Assembly (NCBI RefSeq): GCF_050948175.1
Contig: NC_135207.1
Coordinates: 2,197,501-2,261,500, forward strand
Source of the DNA: Xylocopa sonorina
Taxonomy: Eukaryota; Arthropoda; Insecta; Hymenoptera; Apidae
Reading direction: 5' to 3'
DNA: 64,000 nt
The notes under the pieces are model-generated. The model had not been told where the DNA came from and did not search any database. It worked only from the letters and a program-made list of their open reading frames with translations. Within the stretch, counting starts at the first letter, position 1; every line of letters starts with the position of its first letter. The position numbers and the translations under genes are program-made. Below, in pieces: positions 32,984 through 43,759 of this stretch.

Positions 32984-35900
32984 TTAACACGTTCGCGGAC
33001 ACTAAAAATTTCAGCAAAAAGCGCAAAAATTGAGTCATTTAATTTTTAAATTGATTATGATATCCGAAATTTGATTAAACACATTTTATAAGCGCAGTCA
33101 GATTATCATATTTTAATCGTTATATAAAACAAATGCCATAGCATCCACATTAATAAACATAATAGGATTCTACAAAATTAAATTTGAAATAATTGACTTT
33201 AAGATTCGAATGTTATAGCATTCGTGTCGTTCTGCGTCATCGTGAAAATGAATTTGATTAAACACATTCTATAAGCGCAGTCAGATTATCATATTTTAAT
33301 TGTTATTTACAACAAATGCTATAACATCCACGACAATACAGATAATACGATCATATAAAATTAAATTCGAAATAATTGACTTTAAGATTCGAATGCTATG
33401 GCACTTGTGTTGTTTTGCATCATCGTGAAAATGAATTTGATTGTCATATTTTAATTGTTATATACAATAAATGCTATAACATCCACAACAATACAGATAA
33501 TACGATCATATAAAATTAAATTCGAAATAATTGACTTTAAGATTCGAATGCTATGGCATTCGTATCGTTTTGCATCGTCGTGAAAATGAATTTGATTAAA
33601 CACATGAATTTGATTAAACATTTTATAAGCGCAGTCAGATTATCATATTTTAATTGTTATTTACAACAAATGCTATAGCATCCACATCAATAAACATAAT
33701 AGGATTCTACAAAATTAAATTTGAAATAATTGACTTTGAGATTCGAATGTTATAGCATTCATGTCGTTCTGCGTCATCGTGAAAATGAATTTGATTAAAC
33801 ACATGAATTTGATTAAACATTTTATAAGCGCAGTCAGATTGTCATATTTTAATTGTTATATACAACAAATGCCATAGCATCCACATCAATAAACATAATA
33901 GGATTCTACAAAATTAAATTTGAAATAATTGACTTTGAGATTCGAATGCTATGGCATTCGTGTCGTTTTGCATCATCGTGAAAATGAATTTGATTAAACA
34001 CATGAATTTGATTAAACATTTTATAAGCGCAGTCAGATTATCATATTTTAATTGTTATTTACAATAAATGCTATAACATCCACAACAATACAGATAATAC
34101 GATCATATAAAATTAAATTCGAAATAATTGACTTTAAGATTCGAATGCTATGGCATTCGTATCGTTTTGCATCGTCGTGAAAATGAATTTGATTAAACAC
34201 ATGAATTTGATTAAACATTTTATAAGCGCAGTCAGATTATCATATTTTAATTGTTATTTACAACAAATGCTATAGCATCCACATCAATAAACATAATAGG
34301 ATTCTACAAAATTAAATTTGAAATAATTGACTTTGAGATTCGAATGTTATAGCATTCATGTCGTTCTGCGTCATCGTGAAAATGAATTTGATTAAACACA
34401 TGAATTTGATTAAACATTTTATAAGCGCAGTCAGATTGTCATATTTTAATTGTTATATACAACAAATGCCATAGCATCCACATCAATAAACATAATAGGA
34501 TTCTACAAAATTAAATTTGAAATAATTGACTTTGAGATTCGAATGCTATGGCATTCGTGTCGTTTTGCATCATCGTGAAAATGAATTTGATTAAACACAT
34601 GAATTTGATTAAACATTTTATAAGCGCAGTCAGATTATCATATTTTAATTGTTATTTACAATAAATGCTATAACATCCACAACAATACAGATAATACGAT
34701 CATATAAAATTAAATTCGAAATAATTGACTTTAAGATTCGAATGCTATGGCATTCGTATCGTTTTGCATCGTCGTGAAAATGAATTTGATTAAACACATG
34801 AATTTGATTAAACATTTTATAAGCGCAGTCAGATTATCATATTTTAATTGTTATTTACAACAAATGCTATAGCATCCACATCAATAAACATAATAGGATT
34901 CTACAAAATTAAATTTGAAATAATTGACTTTGAGATTCGAATGTTATAGCATTCATGTCGTTCTGCGTCATCGTGAAAATGAATTTGATTAAACACATGA
35001 ATTTGATTAAACATTTTATAAGCGCAGTCAGATTGTCATATTTTAATTGTTATATACAACAAATGCCATAGCATCCACATCAATAAACATAATAGGATTC
35101 TACAAAATTAAATTTGAAATAATTGACTTTGAGATTCGAATGCTATGGCATTCGTGTCGTTTTGCATCATCGTGAAAATGAATTTGATTAAACACATGAA
35201 TTTGATTAAACATTTTATAAGCGCAGTCAGATTATCATATTTTAATTGTTATTTACAATAAATGCTATAACATCCACAACAATACAGATAATACGATCAT
35301 ATAAAATTAAATTCGAAATAATTGACTTTAAGATTCGAATGCTATGGCATTCGTATCGTTTTGCATCGTCGTGAAAATGAATTTGATTAAACACATGAAT
35401 TTGATTAAACATTTTATAAGCGCAGTCAGATTATCATATTTTAATTGTTATTTACAACAAATGCTATAGCATCCACATCAATAAACATAATAGGATTCTA
35501 CAAAATTAAATTTGAAATAATTGACTTTGAGATTCGAATGTTATGGCATTCGTGTCGTTTTGCATCATCGTGAAAATGAATTTGATTAAACACACGAATC
35601 TGATTAAACATTTTATAAGCGCAGTCAGATTATCATATTTTAATTGTTATTTACAACAAATGCTATAGCATCCACATCAATAAACATAATAGGATTCTAC
35701 AAAATTAAATTCGAAATAATTGACTTTAAGATTCGAATGTTATAGCATTCGTGTCGTTCTGCATCATCGTGAAAATGAATTTGATTAAACACACGAATCT
35801 GATTAAACATTTTATAAGCGCAGTCAGATTATCATATTTTAATTGTTATTTACAATAAATGCTATAACATCCACAACAATACAGATAACACGATCATATA

Positions 35901-36555
35901 AAATTAAATTCGAAATAATTGACTCTAAGATTCGAATGCTATGGCATTCGTGTCGTTTTACATCATCGTGAAAATGAATTTGATTAAACATTTTATAAGC
36001 GCAGTCAGATCATCATATTTTAATTGTTATTTACAATAAATGCTATAACATCCACAACAATATAGATAATACGATCAAACAAAATTAAATTCGAAATAAT
36101 TGACTCTAAGATTCGAATGCTATGGCATTCGTGTCGTTTTGCATCGTCGTGAAAATGAATTTGATTAAACATTTTATAAGCGCAGTCAGATCATCATATT
36201 TTAATTGTTATTTACAATAAATGCTATAACATCCACAACAATACAGATAACACGATCATATAAAATTAAATTCGAAATAATTGACTTTAAGATTCGAATG
36301 CTATGGCATTCGTGTCGTTTTGCATCGTCGTGAAAATGAATTTGATTAAACACATTTTATAAGCGCAGTCAGATTATCATATTTTAATTGTTATTTACAA
36401 TAAATGCTATAACATCCACGACAATACAGATAATACGATCATATAAAATTAAATTCGAAATAATTGACTTTAAGATTCGAATGTTATAGCATTCGTGTCG
36501 TTCTGCATCATCGTGAAAATGAATGCTACAGCATTTACGTCCGCGAACGTGTTAA
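32984..36555. mobile_element. TTAA/TIR-bounded element filled with satellite, 3.57 kb
   Basis: The left edge is TTAA (32,984-32,987) plus CACGTTCGCGGAC (to 33,000). The right edge is GTCCGCGAACGTG (36,539-36,551) plus TTAA (36,552-36,555). The ends are thus a perfect 13-bp terminal inverted repeat with TTAA on both sides, while the outer flanks are unrelated. Everything between is one satellite family plus about 80-100 bp of leader on the left. No protein is encoded. The structure fits a non-autonomous TTAA-targeting element whose interior expanded in tandem. Confidence 0.82.
33030..36530 (+). repeat. about 199-bp satellite with 597-bp higher-order repeat
   Basis: Monomers contain TAAGCGCAGTCAGATTATCA, the palindrome ATGCTATAGCAT (variants GCCATAGCAT, GCTATAACAT), GAAATAATTGACTTTGAGAT and GAATGCTATGGCATTC. 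Three monomer types alternate in fixed order. Type-specific words recur at exactly 597 bp: CGTATCG at 33,561, 34,158, 34,755 and 35,352, and GTCATATTTT at 33,841, 34,438 and 35,035. Beyond about 35,560 and before about 33,300 units are less regular. Confidence 0.95.
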
Positions 36556-36815
36556 AAATATGAAACGGAAGAGGAAAGAATAAGAAGCGAAGAGAAATGC
36601 ATCGCGAAGAAATAAATAGAGCGGGACGTTAATACGAGCCAGGTAGAGTTTCTGTTGGAACAGCACGATAGTGGACGATACTAGTAACGTGAGCGGAAGT
36701 TCGACTTGGCAAAAGCGACACCCGTCGTCCCCTTGAGAACCAGCCCGTCGCACATAATGAAAGAAGAATGCTTGCTGGGGAATTAAAAGGCATAGCAGTA
36801 GCGCGTAGAATGGTG
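36556..36815. other. unique stretch
   Basis: GC-moderate non-repetitive DNA with no recognisable gene. Confidence 0.4.
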
Positions 36816-38000
36816 AGAATCTCTCTCTGTCTGAAACTGGTCAACTTCAGAATCGAAAATGTATTCGAATGCAAAGATTTTCTGGTAATTTAATCCTTTC
36901 AGCAATTTTATGACGAACGCGTGAATCATGGAAATTGGTTTCTGCAACGATAGAAGACGAAATAACCTCCACGTGGGAACTTTTATTACCTTAAGTCATC
37001 AGTAAATTTTGAAAACAGCTGCATTAAAATAAATCGCTCTCTGAAACTGGTCAACTTCAGAATCGAAAAAGTATTCGAATGCAAAGATTTTCTGGTAATT
37101 TAACCCTTTCAGCAATTCTAAACCCTCTCTCTCTGAAACTGGTCAACTTCAGAATCGAAAAAATATTCTAATGCAAAGATTTTCTGGTAATTTAACACTT
37201 TCAACAATTCTAAACCCTCTCTCTCTAAAACTGGTCAACTTCAGAATCGAAAATGTATACGAATGCAAAGATTTTTTGGTAATTTAAGCCTTTCAGCAAT
37301 TTTATGACAAACGCGTGAATCATGGAAATCAGTTTCTGTAACGATAGAAAACGAAATAACCTCCACGTGGGAACTTTTATTACTTTAAGTCATCAGTAAA
37401 TTTTGAAAACAGCTGCATTAAAATAAATCTCTCTCTGAAACTGGTCAACTTCAGAATCGAAAAACTATTCAAATGCAAAGATTTTCTGGTAATTTAACGC
37501 TTTCAGCAATTCTAAACCCTCTCTCTCTCTGAAACTGGTCAACTTCAGAATCGAAAAAGCATTTGAAAGCAGAGATTTTCTGGTAATTTGACTCTTTCAG
37601 CAATTTTACAAAAACAGCTGCATTAAAAAATTCCATGGAAATTGCAAATCTCTCTCTGAAACTGGTCAACTTCAGAATCGAAAAAATATTCGAATGCAAA
37701 GATTTTCTGGTAATTTAAGCCTTTCAGCAATTTTACAAAAACAGCTGCATTAAAAAATTCCATGGGAATTGCAAATCTCTCTCTGAAACTGGTCAACTTC
37801 AGAATCGAAAAAATATTTGAGTGCAAAGATTTTCTGGTAATTTAATCCTTTCAGCAATTTTATGACAAACGCGTGAATCATGGAAATCGGTTTCTGTAAC
37901 GGTAGAAAACGAAATAACCTCCACGTGGGAACTTTTATTACTTCAAGTCGTCAGTAGAATTTGAAAACAGCTGCATTAAAAAATTCCATGGAAATTATTA
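36816..38000 (+). repeat. composite array, 8 short units and 3 long modules
   Basis: GAAACTGGTCAACTTCAGAA starts short units near 36,832, 37,042, 37,134, 37,217, 37,437, 37,530, 37,656 and 37,785, each followed by GCAAAGATTTTCTGGTAATT. Three units add a longer module containing ACGCGTGAATCATGGAAAT and ACCTCCACGTGGGAACTTTT (near 36,917, 37,312 and 37,869). A CTCTCTCTCT prefix precedes most units. Confidence 0.9.
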
Positions 38001-38400
38001 CGCGCGTGTTAAAATATTTTATACCAAATACGATAATATACCTTTTGAAAATTGCAACTGTTGTTTAAAATCAGTTTTTCTTGGGTACAAATTCACATTT
38101 AGCTGATTTAAATATCTAAAATAAGAAATGAACTACATATTTTCAATATCAATCACACAAAAAGTTACAAAATTTAAAGTTCTATTTCGTTAATCGTATT
38201 TCTGAAATTATAAAAGATCCTAAATAATCAGAACCCGATCACATAGAACTTACAAGTTGCAATTCCTTAAAAAAATAATACCAATTTAAAACTGTTATAA
38301 CATTTACCAATAATGATAACACTGATATCAAGAGAAATACTAAAACATGAAAATGCCTTTAAAAATACCTAAAAGGTTTCCTGTGTTAGCTAAGTATTAC
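38001..38400. other. unique AT-rich stretch
   Basis: Nothing recognisable before the next array. Confidence 0.45.
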
Positions 38401-38409
38401 ATTTACATA

Positions 38410-39150
38410 ACATCAAGCATGGAAGAGTTAAATACAAGTCCCTCGACAGTTCCCTATTCCTGCAAAAACGATTTTGTGCTACGTGGAATGGTGTGCACAG
38501 AAATGTTGGATCGCAAAATCGAAGAATTCGAAGATTCGTAACATCCAGCGTGTGATTATAACACAATTATTTATCTTTTCAAGTCCCTCGACAGATCCCT
38601 ATTCCTGAAAAAAAACGATTTTGTGCTACGTGGAATGGTGTGCACAGAAATCTTCAATTGCAAAATCGAAGAATTCGAAGATTCATAACATCGAGCGTGG
38701 AAGGGTTAAATACAAGTCTCTCCACATTTCTCTATTCCTGAGAAAACGATTTTGTGCTACGTGGAATGGTGTGCACAGAAATGTTCGATCACAAAATCGA
38801 ACAATTCGTAACATCGAGCATGGAAGGGTTAAGTACAAGTCCCTCGACAGATCCCTATTCCTGAAAAGAACGATTTTGTGCTACGTCGAATGGTGTGCAC
38901 AGAAATCTTTAATTGCAAAATCGAAGATTCGTAACATCGAGCATGGAAGGGTTAAATACAAGTCCTTCGATATTTCTCTATTCCTGAAAAAACGATTTTG
39001 TGCTACGTGGAATGATGTGCACAGAAATTTTGGATCGCAAAATCGAAGAATTCGAAGATTCGTAACATCGAGCGTGTAAAGGTTAAATACAAGTCCCTGA
39101 AAAAAACGATTTTGTGCTACGTGGAATGGTGTCGTTTTATGCTACGTGAA
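38410..39150 (+). repeat. tandem array of about 115-147 bp, 6 copies
   Basis: TGTGCTACGTGGAATGGTGT or variants occur at 38,475, 38,622, 38,743, 38,877, 38,999 and 39,113. They are preceded by ACAAGTCCCTCGACAGATCC and followed by CAAAATCGAAGAATTCGAAG. The last word is also the linker of the following GC-rich array, so the two arrays share a module. The 152-codon frame at 38,621-39,079 is repeat-derived. Confidence 0.92.
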
Positions 39151-39189
39151 ATGGCACAGAAATCTTCGATCACAAAATCGAAGAATTCG

Positions 39190-40135
39190 AAAGAATTCGA
39201 AGATTCGAAAAGCCATTGGAAAAGCAGAAGAAATATTCGCGCAAGAAGCACCCGCGCCGCGAAAGAGGCACCAAAGAGCAGCAGGAATTTCCTTTAGCCG
39301 GTGTTCCAGTGCGGTGACCTTGACCACAGTATGTAGGCAGCAAAATTGCAAAATCGAAGAATTCGAAGATTCGAAAAGCGGAAGAAATATTGGCGCAAGA
39401 AGCAGCCGCGCCGCGAAAGAGGCACCAAAGAACAGCAGGAATTTCCTTTAGCCGGTGTTCCAGTGCGGTGACCTTGACCACAGTATGTGGGCAGCAAAAT
39501 TGCAAAATCGAAGAATTCGAAGATTCGAAAAGCGGAAGAAATATTGGCGCAAGAAGCAGCCGCGCCGCGAAAGAGGCACCAAAGAGCAGCAGGAATTTCC
39601 TTTAGCCGGTGTTCCAGTGCGGTGACCTTGACCACAGTATGTGGGCAGCAAAATTGCAAAATCGAAGAATTCGAAGATTGGAAAAGCGGAAGAAATATTC
39701 GCGCAAGAAGCAGCCGCGCCGCGAAAGAGGCACCAAAGAGCAGCAGGAATTTCCTTTAGCCGGTGTTCCAGTGCGGTGACCTTGACCACAGTATGTGGGC
39801 AGCAAAATTGCAAAATCGAAGAATTCGAAGATTTGAAAAGCGGAAGAAGTATTCGCGGAAGAAGTATTCGCGCAAGAAGCAGCCGCGCCGCGAAAGAGGC
39901 ACCAAAGAACAGCAGGAATTTCCTTTAGCCGGTGTTCCAGTGCGGTGACCTTGACCACAGTATGTAGACAGCAAAATTGCAAAATCGAAGAATTCGAAGA
40001 TTCGAAAAGCGGAAGAAATATTGGCGCAAGAAGCAGCCGCGCCGCGAAAGAGGCACCAAAGAGCAGCAGGAATTTCCTTTAGCCGGTGTTCCAGTGCGGT
40101 GACCTTGACCACAGTATGTAGACAGCAAAATGCGA
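39190..40135 (+). repeat. GC-rich 154-bp tandem array with nuclear-receptor-like site, 6 copies
   Basis: The unit contains AAGAAGCAGCCGCGCCGCGA, AGGCACCAAAGA-CAGCAGGA, TTTAGCCGGTGTTCCAGTGC and TGACCTTGACC. The last word lies at 39,315, 39,469, 39,623, 39,777, 39,946 and 40,100. Steps are exactly 154 bp except one of 169 bp, where a 15-bp piece (GAAGTATTCGCG...) is duplicated. TCAAGGTCA on the reverse strand matches the FTZ-F1/ERR type monomer response element. Open frames on both strands, up to 148 codons, are repeat shadows. Confidence 0.95.
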
Positions 40136-40340
40136 TTGCCTTGGCTGTGCAACGGCGACAATCGTCGCTGGTGCCGCCGCCACGGAGAAACAATGCTTAC
40201 GTAACGGCCGCGGGCAATTATGCAAAACGCAGCGTACGTCCACGTGCGCGCAGCGGTGCATCTTTCTATTCTCTCGACGTCGCGTGTGTATCCGCCTGGC
40301 GATCCTCGCGACATCGTTCGACGACGACGCTCGAACACGA

Positions 40341-41640
40341 CTGTTATTACGTAAACCTCTCTAACGGCCAAGAGAAATGCGTGCTTTCGTCGTTTGCAAA
40401 TACATCAACGAATTTCACATCGCCATTTGTTATTCGCATCCAAAAAAAGTGCGACCCTATCTGTTTAAAAAGCGAAATTAGTTTTAGTTTTATTAGAAAG
40501 AACGTAGCAAAGTCTAAAACCCGACTATTATTACGTAAACCTCTCTAACAGCGGAAAGAAATGCCTGCTTTCGTCGTTTGCAAATACATCAACGAATTTC
40601 ACATCGCCATTTGTTATTCGCATTCAAAAAAAGTGCGACCCTATCTGTTTAAAAAGCGAAATTAGTTTTAGTTTTATTAGAAAGAACGTAGTAAATTCTA
40701 AAACACGACTATTATTACGTAAACCTCTCTAACGGCCAAGAGAAATGCGTGCTTTCGTCGTTTGCAAATACATCAACGAATTTCACATCGCCATTTGTTA
40801 TTCGCATCCAAAAAAAGTGCGACCCTATCTGTTTAAAAAGCGAAATTAGTTTTAGTTTTATTAGAAAGTACGCAGCTCTAAAACCCGACTATTATTACGT
40901 AAACCTCTCTAACGGCCAAGAGAAATGCGTGCTTTCGTCGTTTGCAAATTACATTAACGAATTTCACATCGCCATTTGTTATTCGCATTCAAAAAAAGTG
41001 CGACCCTATCTGTTTAAAAAGCGAAATTAGTTTTAGTTTTATTAGAAAGTACGTAGCAAAGTCTAAAACCCGACTATTATTACGTAAAACTCTTTAACGG
41101 CCAAAAGAAATGCGTGCTTTCGTCGTTTGCAAATACATCAACGAATTTCACATCGCCATTTGTTATTCGCATTCAAAAAGAGTACGACACTATCTGTTTA
41201 AAAAGTGACATGGTAGATATTAGTTTTAGTTTTGTTAGAAAGAACGAGGCAAAGTCTACAGTGATTTTCTTTTTAATGACTTATCTGTTTTTCGATTTGT
41301 TGCGATATTTCATTTTTGTTGTGTTCCGAAGAAGGCGATCCTCGCGACATCGTTCGACTACACCGCAGAACACGACTATTATTACGTAAACCACTCTAAC
41401 GACGAAGAGAAATGCGTGCTTTCGTCGTTTGCAAACAGATCAAAGAATTTCACATCGCCATTTGTTATTCACATCCAAGAAGAGCACGACACTATCTGTT
41501 TAAAAAGCGATATGATAGATATTAGTTTTAGTTTTAGTTTTAGTTTTAGTTTTATTAGAAAGAACGTAGCAAAATCTAAAGCATTCGCATTCAAAAAGAG
41601 TACGACGCTATCTGTTTAAAAAGCGACACGATAGATATTA
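40341..41640 (+). repeat. tandem array of about 184 bp, 6-7 copies
   Basis: ACTATTATTACGTAAACC, GAGAAATGCGTGCTTTCGTC, CATCGCCATTTGTTATTCGC and TGTTTAAAAAGCGAAATTAG recur with a step near 180-185 bp, with one insertion-bearing unit at 41,250-41,380. A (TTTTAG)n run is present at about 41,523-41,553. The stretch 40,136-40,340 just before is a unique CpG-rich patch. Confidence 0.92.
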
Positions 41641-42069
41641 AATTTTAGTTTCATTAGAAAGAACGAAGCAAAGTCTAAAGTGATTTTCTTTTTGATGAAT
41701 GAAAAAACCTGTTTTTTGATTTGTTGCGATATTTAATTTTTGTTATATCCTGAAGAAGGAGATTCATGACTGAATGTAATTATTAACCGTTATCCTTGCA
41801 TTTGCGAAACTGCAGGATATTATTACAGTTACACGCGCGCTAGATAAATATGTTTTTACAACGGTTACTTTTTGTGCAAGGTAAGAATGTGTTTCTGATT
41901 GATCTCTTCTTTCACGATGATCGATCGAGTAAGATAAACGAGGGGGCGAAACGAGAGGATGTATTTCTAATGGCAATCCCCGGAGTCGAGGTTGAAGTTC
42001 AAGGTTACCAGCGAGTAGGCTACGTCAGACTCTGTCTACCCAGGAAGACGAATCGATATGTACCGGGTG
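41641..42069. other. unique stretch with candidate splice donor
   Basis: ATG at 41,850 is followed by ten open codons (MFLQRLLFVQ) and GCAAG|GTAAGA, a good donor, near 41,880. Another donor-like CA|GTAAGT is near 42,073 and is itself inside a duplicated segment. No downstream acceptor or protein family supports a gene. Confidence 0.25.
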
Positions 42070-43140
42070 CTCAGTAAGTAGAATGAACCAGCCATTGCGT
42101 CCAACTCGAGCGTACACTGTGAGAGTAAACGATCTACTTGACTTCTCAAACCCTAAATTTTAGTGGCATCACAGATCATCCATTTGCACTTAGATTCTTA
42201 CGTAATGGCACAAAATAACACGACAAAAGAAGATAGCGTATACGAGAGGATAGAAAGGTAACATTTTTATGTCAACAAAGTGAAGAACTGATCGAGTGTA
42301 AACAATCTACTTGACTTGTCAAACTTAAATTTTAGTGGCATCCTAAATCATCCATTTGCACTTAGATTTTTACGTAGTGGCAGAAAATAACACGACGAAA
42401 GAAGATAGCGTATACGAAAGGATAGAAAGGTAACATTTTTATGTCAACAAAGTGAAGAACTGATCGAGTGTAAACAATCTACTTGACTTGTCAAACTTAA
42501 ATTTTAGTGGCATCCTAAATCATCCATTTACACTTAGATTTTTACGTAGTGGCAGAAAATAACACGACAAAAGAAGATAGCGTATACGAGAGGATAGAAA
42601 GGTAACATTTTTATGTCAACAAAATGAAGAATTGATTAAATCGAACGATCTACTGTGGCTATGCGAAAGTTGATGCACAAACGAGGGGAGAACTCGTTTA
42701 TAAGTCCAAGAGACGACAGAACGCGAACTTGGTGTATGCAACCAAAGCATTTAAAACCAGCTAACTAAAAATGTTGATCAGTAAGCAGAATGAGCCAGCC
42801 ATTGCGTCCAACTCGAGCATACACTGTGAGAGTAAACAATCTACTTGACTTCTCAAACCCTAAATTTTAGTGACATCTTAAATCATCCATTTGCACTTAG
42901 ATTCTTAGGTAGTGGCACAAAATAACACGATGAAAGGAGATAGCATATACAAGAGGATAGAAAAGCAACATTTTTATGTCAACAAAGTGAAGAAGCGATC
43001 AAATTGAACGATCTACCGTGGCTGTGCGAAATTTGATGCACAAACGAGGGGAGAACTCGTTTATAAGTCCACGAGACGACAGAACGCGAACTTGGTGTAT
43101 GCAACCAAAGCATTTAAAACCAGCTAACGCAAAGTTAACC
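42070..43140 (+). repeat. composite tandem array, 176-bp units nested in a 708-bp duplication
   Basis: AAATTTTAGTGGCATC/AAATTTTAGTGACATC units occur near 42,156, 42,332, 42,508 and 42,863 (176-bp step within the first set). A second module (GCACAAACGAGGGGAGAACT to AACCAGCTAAC) occurs near 42,675 and 43,039. The start segment CCAGCCATTGCGTCCAACTC occurs near 42,091 and 42,799. Confidence 0.92.
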
Positions 43141-43204
43141 GCTGCAATGATGCAGTCCTAGTAGAGGTCAAACGGGACCTTTAATGCTGCGTAGAAGATC
43201 CAAC

Positions 43205-43231
43205 AGAGAGAGAGAGAGAGAGAGAGAGAGA
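43205..43231 (+). repeat. (GA)n microsatellite
   Basis: Pure AG/GA dinucleotide run of about 27 bp. Confidence 0.95.
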
Positions 43232-43324
43232 ATAGGGCGAGCTGCGCGCTTTTGCAGTTAGGGGACGATGATTCACAAACGCATCAGCCAATGCAAACGT
43301 GTGCAAACATGCAAATATAAAAAA

Positions 43325-43715
43325 AACTTGAAGTTTTATTTCATAACCAGCCTCTTATTAGAAGATAATTATGTCTTTACTATTGAAATAGCTAATCTTC
43401 AACGTTACCAACGAACAAGGGAGTAAAGTTCGATAATAACCCGCGAAAAATTTCAAATCGATTAAAATATATCATTTTCAAGTTTAGAATGTCTCTTGAA
43501 ATATCTGTGGAGCGTTATTATTTTGTAACCAGCCTTTCATTTATAAAGATATACGAAGATAATTATGTCTTTACAATTAAAACAGCTAATCTTCAACGTT
43601 ACCAACCAACAAGGGAGTAAAGTTCGATAATAACCCGCGAAAAATTTCAAATCGATTAAAATATATCATTTTCAAGTTTAGAATGTTTCTTGAAATATCT
43701 GTGGAGCGTTAATTT
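43325..43715 (+). repeat. two-copy tandem duplication, 193-bp period
   Basis: AAGATAATTATGTCTTTAC lies near 43,362 and 43,555. Both are followed by GCTAATCTTCAACGTTACCA, ACAAGGGAGTAAAGTTCGAT and ATATCTGTGGAGCGTTA. Confidence 0.93.
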
Positions 43716-43759
43716 GTACTGAATAGTACATTTGAAATGAGAAGAACCATATCCTGCAT

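Noticed and set aside
28681..36530. CRISPR-like regular repeats
   Set aside because: The DNA is eukaryotic in character. Repeats are head-to-tail satellites without unique spacers.
39142..40371. Overlapping frames of 90-148 codons on both strands
   Set aside because: They are produced by the GC-rich 154-bp repeat, with equal openness on both strands and the same peptide repeated.
41523..41553. (TTTTAG)n run considered as telomere-like DNA
   Set aside because: Insect telomeres are typically TTAGG. This hexamer run is short and lies inside an ordinary array.
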